Notes: generated by a model not told the origin, from the letters alone. 53,329 nt of DNA from Methylomonas methanica (GCF_001644035.1 NZ_LUUG01000081.1:1-53329); one strand, 5' to 3'. Counted from the first letter of the stretch, positions 1 through 8,955 are shown. Numbers and translations are program-made.

Positions 1-50
1 CCGAGACCCGACATTAAAACCAGCCGTCGCGCCAGCGACACATCACATTA

Positions 51-77
51 GCCCTTCGACCAGCTCAGGGCGAACGG
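51..77. repeat. Short dispersed palindromic repeat unit
   Basis: The segment reads GCCCTTCGACCAGCTCAGGG followed by CGAACGG. The ends GCCCT and AGGGC (51-55 and 67-71) can pair. Near-identical strings, of the type TTCGAC-x-GCTCAG-x-GCGAACGG, are dispersed between genes in many environmental proteobacterial genomes; that is recalled knowledge, not a search. It lies just downstream of the minus-strand permease and may help end its transcript. I noticed no second copy in the window. Confidence 0.5.
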
Positions 78-108
78 ACCAGTTGTAAGCCGGTCAGCCC
101 CAAAAAAG

Positions 109-1503
109 TTAGGAAGACCGCAGCTGACTATGCTTCACCCCATACCCAAAATAAATCAAAAACCCGATCAACAGCCAAACGAACAACCGAATCCAAGTAT
201 CAATCGGCAAACCCGCCATCAAACTCAAACACACCAAAATCCCGGCAATCGGCACATAAGGCACCGCCGGGCATTTGAAATGGCGTTCCATTTCCGGGTG
301 GCTGTTCCGTAAGATCCAGACGCCGCCGCAGACCAGTACGAACGCAAACAAGGTGCCGATACTGACCAATTCGCCGAGTTTTTCGATGGGCATGAAGCCG
401 GCTAGTAGAGACACGGCTACGCCAACCAGGATGGTGGATAAATGCGGGGTTTGATATTTGGGGTGGACTTGCGCGAATAATGGCGGAAGGAGTTGATCTT
501 TCGCCATTGAGAAGAAGATCCGGCTTTGGCCCATCAGTAACACCAACATCACCGAGGTTAAGCCGGCGATGGCGGCGATTTTAATAATCGGCGAGAGCCA
601 GTTCATACCCACATGATCGACCGCTAGCGCAATCGGTGCCGGGACGTTCAGTTCGGTGTAAGGAATGATGCCGGTCAATACCCCGGCCACCAGGATGTAC
701 AACAAGGTGCAGACGGCCAGCGAGGCGATGATGCCGATCGGTACGTCACGCTGAGGGTTAACGGCTTCCTGGGCGGCAGTGGAGACCGCGTCGAAGCCGA
801 TGTAGGCAAAGAAAATCACCCCAGCGCCGGTCAACACGCCGCCGAAACCAAAGGGTGTGAAATTCGCCCAGTTTTCGGTTTGGATATGTCCTGAGCCGGC
901 GACAATGAACACTACAATTACCGACAGTTTGATCAAGACCATGACGAAATTGAAGATCGCCGACTGGCGGATACCGATCACCAACAAGCCGGTCAGCAAT
1001 AAAATGATGGTCACGGCGGGTAAATTGATGAAGCCGGCCTCGGGGTTGGCCAAATAAGCCGTGGTGAGATAGGTGGGTAAATGTATCCCCAAATTTTCCA
1101 GAAAGCTGGTGAGGTAGCCGGCCCAGCCTATCGCTACCGTACTGCTGGCAAGCGCATATTCCAGGATCAAATCCCAGCCGATGATCCAGGCCATCAGTTC
1201 ACCCATGGTCGCGTAGGCATAGCTGTAAGCGCTGCCGGACACCGGTATCATCGCCGCCAGTTCGCTGTAACACATCGCGGCCAGACCGCAGGCGATGCCG
1301 GCCAGGATAAAGGACACGACGATGGCCGGCCCGGCGTATTTGGCGGCGGCGATACCGGTCAAAACGAAGATGCCGGCGCCGATCACCGCGCCTATGCCCA
1401 GGATGGTCAAGTCTTTGGCGGTGAGGGTTTGCTTTAAGCCGTGCTGGACATCGGTCAAGGCTTCGACGGACTTACGTTGCAGTAATTGCTTGGGGATTTG
1501 CAT
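109..1503 (-). CDS. APC-superfamily amino acid permease
   Basis: This 464-residue inner-membrane protein probably imports an amino acid by cation symport or exchange. The N-terminus has the signature of the amino acid-polyamine-organocation superfamily: a short cytoplasmic arm, then GIGAVIGAGIFVLTG around residues 36-50, the broken first helix that binds the substrate. About 12 hydrophobic segments follow. Overall it resembles the YfnA/CAT (cationic amino acid transporter-like) branch, whose bacterial members are about 460-480 residues, so the gene looks complete. The start ATG lies 13 bases after the end of the pentapeptide-repeat gene on the same strand, so the two may be co-transcribed. 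Substrate cannot be read from sequence; calling it a lysine or arginine carrier would be a guess. Confidence 0.85.
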   Translation of the reverse strand: MQIPKQLLQRKSVEALTDVQHGLKQTLTAKDLTILGIGAVIGAGIFVLTGIAAAKYAGPAIVVSFILAGIACGLAAMCYSELAAMIPVSGSAYSYAYATMGELMAWIIGWDLILEYALASSTVAIGWAGYLTSFLENLGIHLPTYLTTAYLANPEAGFINLPAVTIILLLTGLLVIGIRQSAIFNFVMVLIKLSVIVVFIVAGSGHIQTENWANFTPFGFGGVLTGAGVIFFAYIGFDAVSTAAQEAVNPQRDVPIGIIASLAVCTLLYILVAGVLTGIIPYTELNVPAPIALAVDHVGMNWLSPIIKIAAIAGLTSVMLVLLMGQSRIFFSMAKDQLLPPLFAQVHPKYQTPHLSTILVGVAVSLLAGFMPIEKLGELVSIGTLFAFVLVCGGVWILRNSHPEMERHFKCPAVPYVPIAGILVCLSLMAGLPIDTWIRLFVWLLIGFLIYFGYGVKHSQLRSS

Positions 1504-1516
1504 GAAGTGGTCTCGA

Positions 1517-2272
1517 TTATTTGGAAGGGGCCGGCTTTACTGAATCGGGTAGGTTTTGGGCGCCGTCAAAGCGGGTGCCGGTAGTCACCGCCTCGGTGAA
1601 AATCGCGTCGTGCAATTTGGTTTGCGAGAAATTGGCGTTGGTCAGATTAGCGCCGGTCAGGTTAGCGCCATCCATCTCGGCGGAATAAAGATCGGCGTTT
1701 TGCAGATTGGCATTATTCAGTTTGGCGTGTTTCAGCATCGCCCGGCCCAGTTGGGCGTTGCTGAGGTTGGCGCCGGTCAAATTGGCGCCTTTCAAGCTGG
1801 CCCTCATCAAACCCATCGATTGGTTTTTCATGTCGGCTGCCCATTGCACATTGCTGAGATTAGCATGGCTTAGATTGGCACCGTCCATGATAGCCACTAC
1901 CCGGCTGCCGCTCATGTCGGCGTTGCTGAGGTCGGCGTGCATCAGGCTGACGCCGAATATGCTGGTGTTGGATAGATTAGCGGCGCTGAGCTTGATATTA
2001 GTCATCACCGTTAAATCCAGCGTCAGGCCTTGCAGATTGCTTTTATTCAGATTGGAACGTCTCAAATCGGCGCCCCACAAATCGGCGTTGCGAAAATCCA
2101 GATTGGACAGGTCCAGGTCGGTCAGATCCTTGCGGCGCAGGTCGGCGGGATGCTGCTTGTCCGCTTTGGCCAGCATTTGCTCGACTTGGGCGCGCGTGAG
2201 ATCGGCGGCATAGGCTATGCTTTGACTCGCCAGAAATAGCGCTACAAATGTGTTGATCAATAAGTTTGTCAT
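1517..2272 (-). CDS. Exported pentapeptide-repeat protein
   Basis: This 251-residue protein has an N-terminal signal peptide (hydrophobic core about residues 5-17, ending in a SIAYA-type cleavage site near residue 22). After a short helical stretch there are about 30 tandem five-residue units of the A(D/N)Lxx type, such as ADLRR, SNLNK, ANLTG and ANLSN, from about residue 50 to 235. Such repeats fold into a right-handed quadrilateral beta-helix. The family includes DNA-gyrase mimics (Qnr, MfpA), but those are cytoplasmic. The signal peptide here argues for a periplasmic or surface role, and the function is unknown. A strong ribosome site (GGAGG, five bases before the ATG) supports the start. 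It is divergent from the HAD-UbiA operon. Confidence 0.85.
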   Translation of the reverse strand: MTNLLINTFVALFLASQSIAYAADLTRAQVEQMLAKADKQHPADLRRKDLTDLDLSNLDFRNADLWGADLRRSNLNKSNLQGLTLDLTVMTNIKLSAANLSNTSIFGVSLMHADLSNADMSGSRVVAIMDGANLSHANLSNVQWAADMKNQSMGLMRASLKGANLTGANLSNAQLGRAMLKHAKLNNANLQNADLYSAEMDGANLTGANLTNANFSQTKLHDAIFTEAVTTGTRFDGAQNLPDSVKPAPSK

Positions 2273-2324
2273 TAAAACCTCCGCAATATTGTCATTGTTG
2301 ATTCGGATAATCCGCTGGTCAGGA

Positions 2325-2380
2325 CCGTATTTTTGTTGATAGTAACAGGCTCACAGACAGACTCAACGAGAAAAATACGG
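2325..2380. repeat. Inverted repeat in divergent intergenic region
   Basis: CCGTATTTTT at 2325-2334 is a perfect reverse complement of AAAAATACGG at 2371-2380. Inside it GTTGA (2335-2339) pairs with TCAAC (2363-2367), giving a 10+5 bp stem with a three-base bulge and a loop of about 23 bases. It lies in the 290-base gap (2273-2562) between divergent genes. That gap otherwise holds only the pentapeptide gene's ribosome site and presumably two promoters. A minus-strand reading frame across it (from 2657) overlaps the next gene, has low-complexity Ser/Val content and is not credible. Confidence 0.5.
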
Positions 2381-2562
2381 CAGGGATTTGTACTTGGATT
2401 TTTCTGGGGATTAAGTGGGACATGGTCGGAGGATGGCTGTGTGTTACCGCGCGGACCCAGTTAAACGTAGCTTGCGCAATTGCTGTTACATTACAATGTG
2501 TTTGATAGCCCAGGTATTTTCGACTTTTCAGCGTTGCATTAATTGCCTTATAGAAAAATAAC

Positions 2563-4002
2563 ATGACAGAAACTTCGCTAACCGCGCTTGTCGTTGATTT
2601 GGATGGCACGCTGACACCCACCGATACCCTGGTCGAATCGGTATTACAGGTCTGCAAACGGCGGCCGCTGGTGGTATTTAAATTGCCGATTTGGTTGTTG
2701 AAGGGGCGGGCGGCTTTTAAAGATCGCGTGGCACAAGCATCGTCCCTAGATGTTGAGAGTTTGCCTTATCGAACCGATTTGCTTGAGTATCTGCGCGCGG
2801 AAAAACGCCGGGGCAGACAGTTGGTGCTGGCTACTGCGGCGCATACCGATATTGCCGATGCGGTTGCCAAGCATCTTGATTTGTTCGATAAGGTGCTGGG
2901 CAGCGATGAAAACCATAACCTAAAAGGCGTCAACAAGCTGGAGGCCATCCGCCAGACCGTGGGGCCTAACTTTGTCTATGCCGGTGACAGCAAAGCCGAT
3001 TTGCCGATTTGGCAGGCCGCGCAGGCGGCGATACTGGTCAACACCTCAAAGTCCGTCGCGAAGTTGGTGCGGGCAAATACCCCGATAGAACAGGAGTTTA
3101 CTGCCGGCGTTAATCAATTTCGCTTGTGGTTGCGCGCGTTGCGGGTTCATCAATGGATGAAGAATCTGTTGATATTCGTACCGCTGTTAACAGCCTTTTC
3201 GTTTGACGATTTGGATAAGCTGGGTACTGTTGTGCTGGGCTTTTTCGGGTTTTCCTTGGCCGCTTCCGCCACCTATATGGGTAACGATTTGTGGGATCTG
3301 GACAGCGACCGCAATCATCCACGCAAGAAATTCAGGCCGTTTGCCAGCGCCGAATTACCCATTTTGAAAGGCTTGGCAGGCGCTTGCGTACTGTTACTGA
3401 TCGGCCTGGTTTTAGCGCTGAACGTATCGCAGACCTTTTTGGGCATGTTGCTGCTGTATCTATTCGTCACCACCACTTATACATGGCTGTTGAAGTCCTA
3501 TGTATTGATCGACGTGATGGTGCTGTCGTTGCTGTATACGCTGAGGATTATAGCCGGCTCCGTGGCGGCGGCGGCAGCGACCAGTTCCTGGTTGTTGGCG
3601 TTTTCGGTGTTTATCTTTTTCAGTCTGGCTTTAGTCAAACGTTGTTCCGAACTGGTCGCTCTGCAACAAAAAGGCCGGGAAACCACGCATGGCCGCGATT
3701 ACCGGGCAGTGGATTTGGTGGTGCTGTGGCCTTTAGGCGTCAGTTCCGCGTTGTGCGCCGTGGTGGTGTTTGGTTTGTTTATTACCTCGGCAGATACGCA
3801 GGCGCGTTACTTAAATCCGCAACTATTGTGGTTGGTGGCGATAGGCCTGATTTACTGGTTGGCGCGCTTGTGGATAAAAACCGCTCGCGGGGAAATGCAC
3901 GATGACCCGCTGGTGTTTGCGGTTCGCGACTTCGGTAGCCGGATGACAGTTCTGTTGATGTTATTCGCCACGCTTGCCGCTCATTTTTTACCTTGGGAAT
4001 AA
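2563..4002 (+). CDS. HAD phosphatase-UbiA phosphoribosyl-polyprenyl synthase fusion
   Basis: This 479-residue protein joins two enzymes. Residues 1-190 are a HAD hydrolase: DLDGT near residue 12 (nucleophile and acid/base aspartates) and GDSKAD at 141-146 (metal site). Residues about 205-479 are a UbiA-type membrane prenyltransferase with 7-9 helices. Its first aspartate motif is NDLWDLDSDRNHP then RKKFRP at 241-259, and KRCSEL lies at 359-364. The ND-x2-D-x3-D-x2-HP-x2-K-x2-RP pattern is typical of decaprenyl-phosphate 5-phosphoribosyltransferase (mycobacterial Rv3806c) rather than ubiquinone UbiA. I infer transfer of phosphoribose from PRPP to polyprenyl phosphate, with the HAD part then removing the 5-phosphate. 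First gene of an operon; the next gene starts three bases after its stop. No DprE1/DprE2 epimerase genes are in the window, so the product might stay as ribose. Confidence 0.8.
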   Translation: MTETSLTALVVDLDGTLTPTDTLVESVLQVCKRRPLVVFKLPIWLLKGRAAFKDRVAQASSLDVESLPYRTDLLEYLRAEKRRGRQLVLATAAHTDIADAVAKHLDLFDKVLGSDENHNLKGVNKLEAIRQTVGPNFVYAGDSKADLPIWQAAQAAILVNTSKSVAKLVRANTPIEQEFTAGVNQFRLWLRALRVHQWMKNLLIFVPLLTAFSFDDLDKLGTVVLGFFGFSLAASATYMGNDLWDLDSDRNHPRKKFRPFASAELPILKGLAGACVLLLIGLVLALNVSQTFLGMLLLYLFVTTTYTWLLKSYVLIDVMVLSLLYTLRIIAGSVAAAAATSSWLLAFSVFIFFSLALVKRCSELVALQQKGRETTHGRDYRAVDLVVLWPLGVSSALCAVVVFGLFITSADTQARYLNPQLLWLVAIGLIYWLARLWIKTARGEMHDDPLVFAVRDFGSRMTVLLMLFATLAAHFLPWE

Positions 4003-4005
4003 CTC

Positions 4006-4371
4006 ATGCAAATTCTACTGATCGCCATTTTTAGCATCGTACTGTCTGTCGCCGCGCAATTCATGTTGAAACTTGGTATGTCCAGTTTGGATGTAAAACA
4101 GGCCATGGCTGGGCCGCTGACGCCGCGTCTGCCCTGGATAGTATTTACCAACAAATTTGTGTTTGCCGGTTTTACCTTGTACGGCGTCGGCGCCGTGGTC
4201 TGGTTGAAGGTGTTGGCATCATGGGATGTCAGTAAAGCCTATCCCCTGGTAGGCTTGGGCTTTGCGTTAACCGTGCTGATCGGCATGCTGCTCGGCGAGA
4301 CTGTCACCGCTTTCCGCGTCTTGGGCATTTTGCTGATTTGCGAGGGCGTTTGGCTGGTGGCCAATTCCTGA
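4006..4371 (+). CDS. EamA/SMR-like small membrane protein, possible lipid-sugar flippase
   Basis: This 121-residue protein has four predicted helices and almost no soluble part. It looks like a half-size EamA (drug/metabolite transporter) protein: N-terminal segment with AQFMLKLGMSS, then a helix with VWLKVLASWDVSKAYPLVGL and a final helix with GILLICEGVWLVANS. The closest characterised relatives by layout are ArnE and ArnF, which flip undecaprenyl-phosphate-aminoarabinose across the inner membrane. Its place between a polyprenyl-phosphate-sugar synthase and a GT-C transferase fits a flippase. SMR-type drug efflux is the alternative, but the context argues against it. Good start ATG directly after the upstream stop. 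Confidence 0.7.
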   Translation: MQILLIAIFSIVLSVAAQFMLKLGMSSLDVKQAMAGPLTPRLPWIVFTNKFVFAGFTLYGVGAVVWLKVLASWDVSKAYPLVGLGFALTVLIGMLLGETVTAFRVLGILLICEGVWLVANS

Positions 4372-4396
4372 TCATCTACCGAAATAGCAAACAAGT

Positions 4397-6040
4397 ATGA
4401 CTTGGCAACTTAGAGCACTGTTACATCAATTATTAATTTTATCGGCGATATCGCTAATGGTGATGGTGCATTTGCACTACAGATCGCCAAGTTTTCCGTT
4501 TTCGCCGGATAGTGCCAGCTATATCGAACAAGCCAGAAATTTTCTCGATTCCGGCAGCTTGCTGATTACCCCGTATGGCTTGGCACCGGGCGATCAGGAT
4601 CAGGTAGAAAACCGTTTGTTTCCCATCGGTTTTGCCGTGGTGCTGGCGGCTGTTTCCAGTTTTGGTATCGATGTGAAAGACGCGGCGATAGGTTTGGCGC
4701 ATTTTTCCGCTATCACATTGCCGTGGTTATTGTTTTTTAGTTTTCGTCACAGCATCGGCCCCATCCTCGCCCTGTTATTAGCCGGACTGGCTGCGTTATC
4801 CCCCGGTGTGCTAAAGCACTCGCTGATGGGGCTTACCGATGTATTCGGTTTATGGTTAGCGGTGGCTGTAATTGGCTTGACGCTTAATTCGAGGTCTATA
4901 TCCGGCTTTATCTTCGCCGGTTTGCTCGCGGGTGTGGCTTATGCGATCAGAAATGCCCATTTAGCATTGTTGGTCACCATTGTTTTATATTTTTGTTATG
5001 GCTGGTTAAGCAGCGCTGCGGGGGAGCGTCGCGCTGTTTTGCTACACGCTGCTGCGGCGATGTTCGGTATGGCCGTGGTGGTAGCGCCGCTGTTACTCAG
5101 AAATATAGTGATATTCGGCTCGCCGAATCCGTATTTGATGGGGCCAAGCACGATAGGTTTTGTCGAGAATCTGCGCACTTATATCGAGGCTTTGCTAAAG
5201 GATGGAACGGCTTGCAGCGAATGTGCCCGCTATGTGGCTTGGTCGCTGCCCGGTTTACTTGGCTTCGGGGTTTTGCTGATCGCCGCTGCCTACGCGATTT
5301 ATAAATACCGCTGGTCCAATGTGTCGACTATCGGCAAAAAGGCCTTCGCTATTTCAACGATTTATCTGGCTATGGGATCTTGTCTGGTCGTCGCTGCCCG
5401 CACGCGCTATCAATGGGGGGAACTGATTAACCTGCGTCATACCCTGCAATATTCACCCTTTTTATTGGCCGGATTGTTTGTGCTGATGGCGAATCATGGC
5501 CGCGCTCGTGTTCGCGGTGGCTGGATGATTGCCAAATTGCTGATTTCTGTCTGTTTAGTCCTTTTTCACGTCAACTATGCCGTATTTTCGGAGAGTTTCC
5601 GCAACAGCGATAACGACTTCCCGAAGCTGGAGCAGGCGTTTGCAACCGGAAAAACCTACTTGTGTGACAAGCAGGCCGACACTTATCTGGTATCGAACTG
5701 GGCGCATGTGTTTCGTATAGAGTGCGGCGGGCGGGTCCGGCAGACCGAAGCGATTACGGGCTCGGCAGAAGTTAGTGAGATGCGAGCGTTCATGTCTGCC
5801 GGCGACGGTTATGTTTCTTTACTGGATGCGATAAACGATATACAACAACAAGCCGCAAGCAGATCAATACGTGTCGGTTTCTTTCCGGGCCGATTCGGTG
5901 TCGAGCCTGAAAATCTGCCTTTGTCAGCCATGGATGAGCAGCACATAGTGGGCAAAGGCTGGCATGTGCTTAGAAACGATCAGCAGGGACTGATTCTGGA
6001 ATATCCAAAAATCGGCAGCCAACAAATGGGTTTGCAATGA
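4397..6040 (+). CDS. GT-C-type membrane glycosyltransferase (PMT/ArnT-like)
   Basis: This 547-residue inner-membrane protein has about 10-11 hydrophobic segments and a C-terminal soluble domain (about residues 405-547). The first periplasmic loop carries SPDSASYIEQARNF, with D38 and E44. Such an acidic residue pair next to a conserved tyrosine is typical of the GT-C fold, where the first-loop acid acts with the lipid-phosphate sugar donor. An RNAH motif after the fifth or sixth helix also fits. GT-C enzymes such as ArnT and PMT use polyprenyl-phosphate-linked sugars on the outer face of the membrane. It follows a donor synthase and a possible flippase, so it probably uses their product. The acceptor is unknown. 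The last bases overlap the next start (ATGA). Confidence 0.7.
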   Translation: MTWQLRALLHQLLILSAISLMVMVHLHYRSPSFPFSPDSASYIEQARNFLDSGSLLITPYGLAPGDQDQVENRLFPIGFAVVLAAVSSFGIDVKDAAIGLAHFSAITLPWLLFFSFRHSIGPILALLLAGLAALSPGVLKHSLMGLTDVFGLWLAVAVIGLTLNSRSISGFIFAGLLAGVAYAIRNAHLALLVTIVLYFCYGWLSSAAGERRAVLLHAAAAMFGMAVVVAPLLLRNIVIFGSPNPYLMGPSTIGFVENLRTYIEALLKDGTACSECARYVAWSLPGLLGFGVLLIAAAYAIYKYRWSNVSTIGKKAFAISTIYLAMGSCLVVAARTRYQWGELINLRHTLQYSPFLLAGLFVLMANHGRARVRGGWMIAKLLISVCLVLFHVNYAVFSESFRNSDNDFPKLEQAFATGKTYLCDKQADTYLVSNWAHVFRIECGGRVRQTEAITGSAEVSEMRAFMSAGDGYVSLLDAINDIQQQAASRSIRVGFFPGRFGVEPENLPLSAMDEQHIVGKGWHVLRNDQQGLILEYPKIGSQQMGLQ

Positions 6041-6504
6041 CTCGTTATCGCAAAAATGCGTTCAAGACTGCACTGGATTTTGACAATAAACAGCTGAACC
6101 TGTGTTTGGCGCAGATTACCGCGCAACATGCTTTACTTGCGATTGTTAGAACGGCATTGCCTGCCGATATTGCCCAGCACGCTATACATTGCGTCGCGTC
6201 CGGTGCGCAGATGCTGTTGTACTGCGATTCCGCCAGTTGGGCATCGCAAATCCGCTTTTTCAATCGGGCGATTGTAGACAAGCTGCATGAGGCCGGGCAT
6301 CCCTATATCGTCCGGTTGCAGGTGCGCATCGTGCCGCCGATAGCCGAGCCGGTTCAGCCGAAACGTGTGCCGTGTTTGCCGTCAGTTGAAAATATCGGCT
6401 TGATTTGCGATCAAGCGCAACGGGGCGACGAGCTGGACTTACTGGGTGCTGCAATGGCACGCTTGGGGGAGACACTTAACAAGCGCTTGATGGAAGGCAG
6501 GTAG
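6037..6504 (+). CDS. dciA: DUF721/DciA-like protein, probable replicative helicase loader
   Basis: This 155-residue cytoplasmic protein has no signal peptide or helix. Residues about 18-100 show the DUF721 pattern: an N-terminal helical part, then a strand (AQMLLYCDS), the core W-A-x-[QR]-[IL]-R at W68 (SASWASQIRFF), a helix, and a closing strand with LQVRIVPP. DciA proteins of this type bind DnaB and help load it at the origin in bacteria that lack DnaC. In pseudomonads and many other gammaproteobacteria the gene lies near lpxC and secA. Here it ends the glycosylation operon, about 5 kb from lpxC, with an ATGA overlap to the GT-C gene. The C-terminal 50 residues are not recognisable. Confidence 0.7.
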   Translation: MTRYRKNAFKTALDFDNKQLNLCLAQITAQHALLAIVRTALPADIAQHAIHCVASGAQMLLYCDSASWASQIRFFNRAIVDKLHEAGHPYIVRLQVRIVPPIAEPVQPKRVPCLPSVENIGLICDQAQRGDELDLLGAAMARLGETLNKRLMEGR

Positions 6505-6707
6505 TCAGCTTGCTCGGTAAATTTAGGTGAGTCTCCCAAAAAACATACAGTCGCTTTGGTCGCAAATATATGATTTTAATACCAAACTTGAATAAGCCCA
6601 GAAGGACATCCTAAGGGATAGACCGGGGGAAATAGTGAGTGAGCCGCACTTGTACATTAGCGTTTTGAGATAAAGACGCCGATGATTTTAATCTCGCCGT
6701 TTGCGGG

Positions 6708-6731
6708 AGTCACCGGCCAACGCCGGTGACT
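6708..6731. terminator. Perfect 10-bp hairpin between convergent genes
   Basis: AGTCACCGGC (6708-6717) and GCCGGTGACT (6722-6731) pair perfectly around a CAAC loop. It sits between the dciA-like gene and the convergent peroxidase gene, whose stop is at 6754. Neither side has a clear run of T, so it is at best a weak bidirectional terminator. Confidence 0.5.
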
Positions 6732-6753
6732 GTGGACTGAAGCTTCAGACTCG

Positions 6754-8955
6754 TTATGGCTCCAAATATTCTTCGAAAGGCCGTATCGGCGATGAATTGC
6801 CTTGCGCGCCAACCGCTTCAATGGTCAGGAATTGATCTTTGCCCAGAACGCCGGCTAGAGGGTTGCCGCCACTTACTGCCTGCTCCGTGCCCACGTGACC
6901 ATGAGGTATTTTGATTTCGGGGTGGTCGAAGGGGGCTTTTTCGTAGCGGACTCTGTCATCCGTCAGGGTTTTCAGGAAGGCGATGAGGTCAGCCCGGTTT
7001 TGTGCGTCCAATTGTAAATTGGGCTGCGGGAATACCCGAGTGACCTGTTTACTGTCGTAGGCAAAATTTCCGCCTCGTGAATAAAACTCTATCGCTTGTT
7101 CCAGCGTGGCCATGCTGCCGTTATGCATGTACGGTCCGGTTAACTCGATATTTCGTAGCGACGGTATTTTAAAAGTCGAATCGACGGCCGCAACCATTTT
7201 CTTGGTGTTGGGCTTGTTCAACTCCGCTAAAGCGGCGGCGGTCGTGGGCAAAAAGGCATTGCTGGCCGGTAGAAAGCAGTTTTCCGTACTTTGCGGCTGG
7301 GGCCGTATGCCGTCGGTAAGCGTAAACAAGCTCGGTAGCGAATAAGGCAGCTTAAGGTTCAGGGCAATGGCTTCCTGAAAATCGCAGGCGCGGACCTTGC
7401 TGACATCCTCTTCCAGCACGCCGGCGCTATTCCCCGCCAAATATTGTAAATATTGCCGACTGAACGATAACGGGTTGCCGAAGTCGTCCACGCCACCCAC
7501 GCCAATGTCGGCCGCTGCCTCGGTTACCCCGGTGGAAGAGAAGCCGGTATCGAAAAAAGCGGTGACTGGCGCGTTTTGGATAAACAATGGAATGCGATTC
7601 ACCACATTGGTTGATGCGCTGATGTAGAAGGCCGGCTCGCCAAACGCTTCAGGGTGGGTTCTGGCAATGGCCGCGTTGGCGTTGATCGATGCTGAGCTGA
7701 AGTTGGGGCCTAGATGGCAGAGTGCGCACTGATTTTTTCTGAATTGTTTTAAGCCGTTCAATTCCGAAGCGCTTAGCTCTATCGGTTGATTGCCGGCGTC
7801 GCGGGCGCTGTTGTCGAATGGCGATTCGTCCGAAATCAACGTGCTTTCATAGAGTTGGATGGCCAGGCCAAAAAACATCCCAAAGTTGGCTTCGGTCTGA
7901 TTGTATGGCGCTAGCCCTTTGGGTACCGGAATTGGCGTGCTACCGCTGAACGACCAGTATTTGGGATTGAATGCCTGCATGATCAGCAGTTTATATGTGG
8001 TGTTCATGCCCGGTTTTGAATTGAGGCTGTAAGGTCCCAATACGCTATCTGCAGGGTGTACTTTCTGGTTTTGCAAAGGGCGGCGTAACAGCAGTTTTCT
8101 GCCGAGCTCCATCAAGGTCCGGTTGCGGCAGGCCATCTCGGTGGTGTTTTGCGGTGGAGCCACCGCTAATGATGCCAACGAGGAATTGATCAAATGCAGG
8201 CGTTGTTTGCTTAGCGTCGTGGCGTTCTGTTTTACCCAGACGCCGGCGTTGGGGTCGCGGTCGCCCCAGGGGCTGCTGCCGTTAAACACATTGTTGGCGC
8301 GACCGTCCCAAAAATTGCGATGATTAAACGCCGCATTGATCACGCTGGGCGCGTTGCGCGACGTCACTTTGCGGGTGCCGACGGCGCCGGCATGAAATAG
8401 GCTATCGGCGCTGCGGCTGCACGTGTCGTTAGGCGCGGTGAAACGGTCTACTGCTCTGAATTCCCCGCCGAAAGTACCGGACGAACCGACTACATTGTCG
8501 GTGTCGAAGAGGAGCGCGGAATGTTCCTGTAGTGGGTCTTCCCGTTGATGTAAAGGAAAGTCGGCGACGCTGAGGGTATGATTCGGTCCCAACGACGCAC
8601 CCGTCACGGCATTGCTGAATTCTTGGTCGCTTAAAGGGCTGGATTGGCCGCCCGGAGCAAGCTGATTTTTTACCCTGCCGTCGGCGCCGGCGTGAAAGTG
8701 GCAGGACGCACAGGCCATGCCGTCGCTACCAACGTTAGTATCCCAGAAGAGCGCCTTGCCCAAGACAATGGCGGCATTCTTGTTGACGACAATAGGGTCC
8801 GGGCCGTCCAGTAATCCCGGGACGGGCGGAACGGGCAAATTCTTCAGGCTTATCGGCATGGGCCCTAGTGCCAATTCGACCGCGGCGGCACTGAAACTGA
8901 GCAGCGCAGTTCCTGCTAAGACAATCGCTAATAGGCTATGACGAAACAATGTCAT
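6754..8955 (-). CDS. Long di-heme cytochrome c peroxidase-family protein, exported
   Basis: From the ATG at 8955 the product is 733 residues. This start has GGAG seven bases upstream and gives a clean signal peptide ending near FSAAAVELA; an in-frame start at 9054 would put 33 extra residues before it. Two CxxCH heme sites are visible: CASCH at 82-86 and CALCH at 410-414. [20 protein letters not shown] near the C-terminus is typical of the bacterial CcpA/MauG family. The family is usually 320-370 residues, so this is about double, with inserts between the hemes. Surface-associated di-heme peroxidase-like proteins of similar size are known from Methylococcus (SACCP, copper-regulated). That would suit a methanotroph but is inference. 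Two other exported-protein genes lie upstream on the same strand. Confidence 0.8.
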   Translation of the reverse strand: MTLFRHSLLAIVLAGTALLSFSAAAVELALGPMPISLKNLPVPPVPGLLDGPDPIVVNKNAAIVLGKALFWDTNVGSDGMACASCHFHAGADGRVKNQLAPGGQSSPLSDQEFSNAVTGASLGPNHTLSVADFPLHQREDPLQEHSALLFDTDNVVGSSGTFGGEFRAVDRFTAPNDTCSRSADSLFHAGAVGTRKVTSRNAPSVINAAFNHRNFWDGRANNVFNGSSPWGDRDPNAGVWVKQNATTLSKQRLHLINSSLASLAVAPPQNTTEMACRNRTLMELGRKLLLRRPLQNQKVHPADSVLGPYSLNSKPGMNTTYKLLIMQAFNPKYWSFSGSTPIPVPKGLAPYNQTEANFGMFFGLAIQLYESTLISDESPFDNSARDAGNQPIELSASELNGLKQFRKNQCALCHLGPNFSSASINANAAIARTHPEAFGEPAFYISASTNVVNRIPLFIQNAPVTAFFDTGFSSTGVTEAAADIGVGGVDDFGNPLSFSRQYLQYLAGNSAGVLEEDVSKVRACDFQEAIALNLKLPYSLPSLFTLTDGIRPQPQSTENCFLPASNAFLPTTAAALAELNKPNTKKMVAAVDSTFKIPSLRNIELTGPYMHNGSMATLEQAIEFYSRGGNFAYDSKQVTRVFPQPNLQLDAQNRADLIAFLKTLTDDRVRYEKAPFDHPEIKIPHGHVGTEQAVSGGNPLAGVLGKDQFLTIEAVGAQGNSSPIRPFEEYLEP

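Noticed and set aside
2319..2657. 112-codon minus-strand frame over the HAD-UbiA start region
   Set aside because: It overlaps the confident gene at 2563, has low-complexity Ser/Val composition and no ribosome site, and its end is the inverted repeat region.
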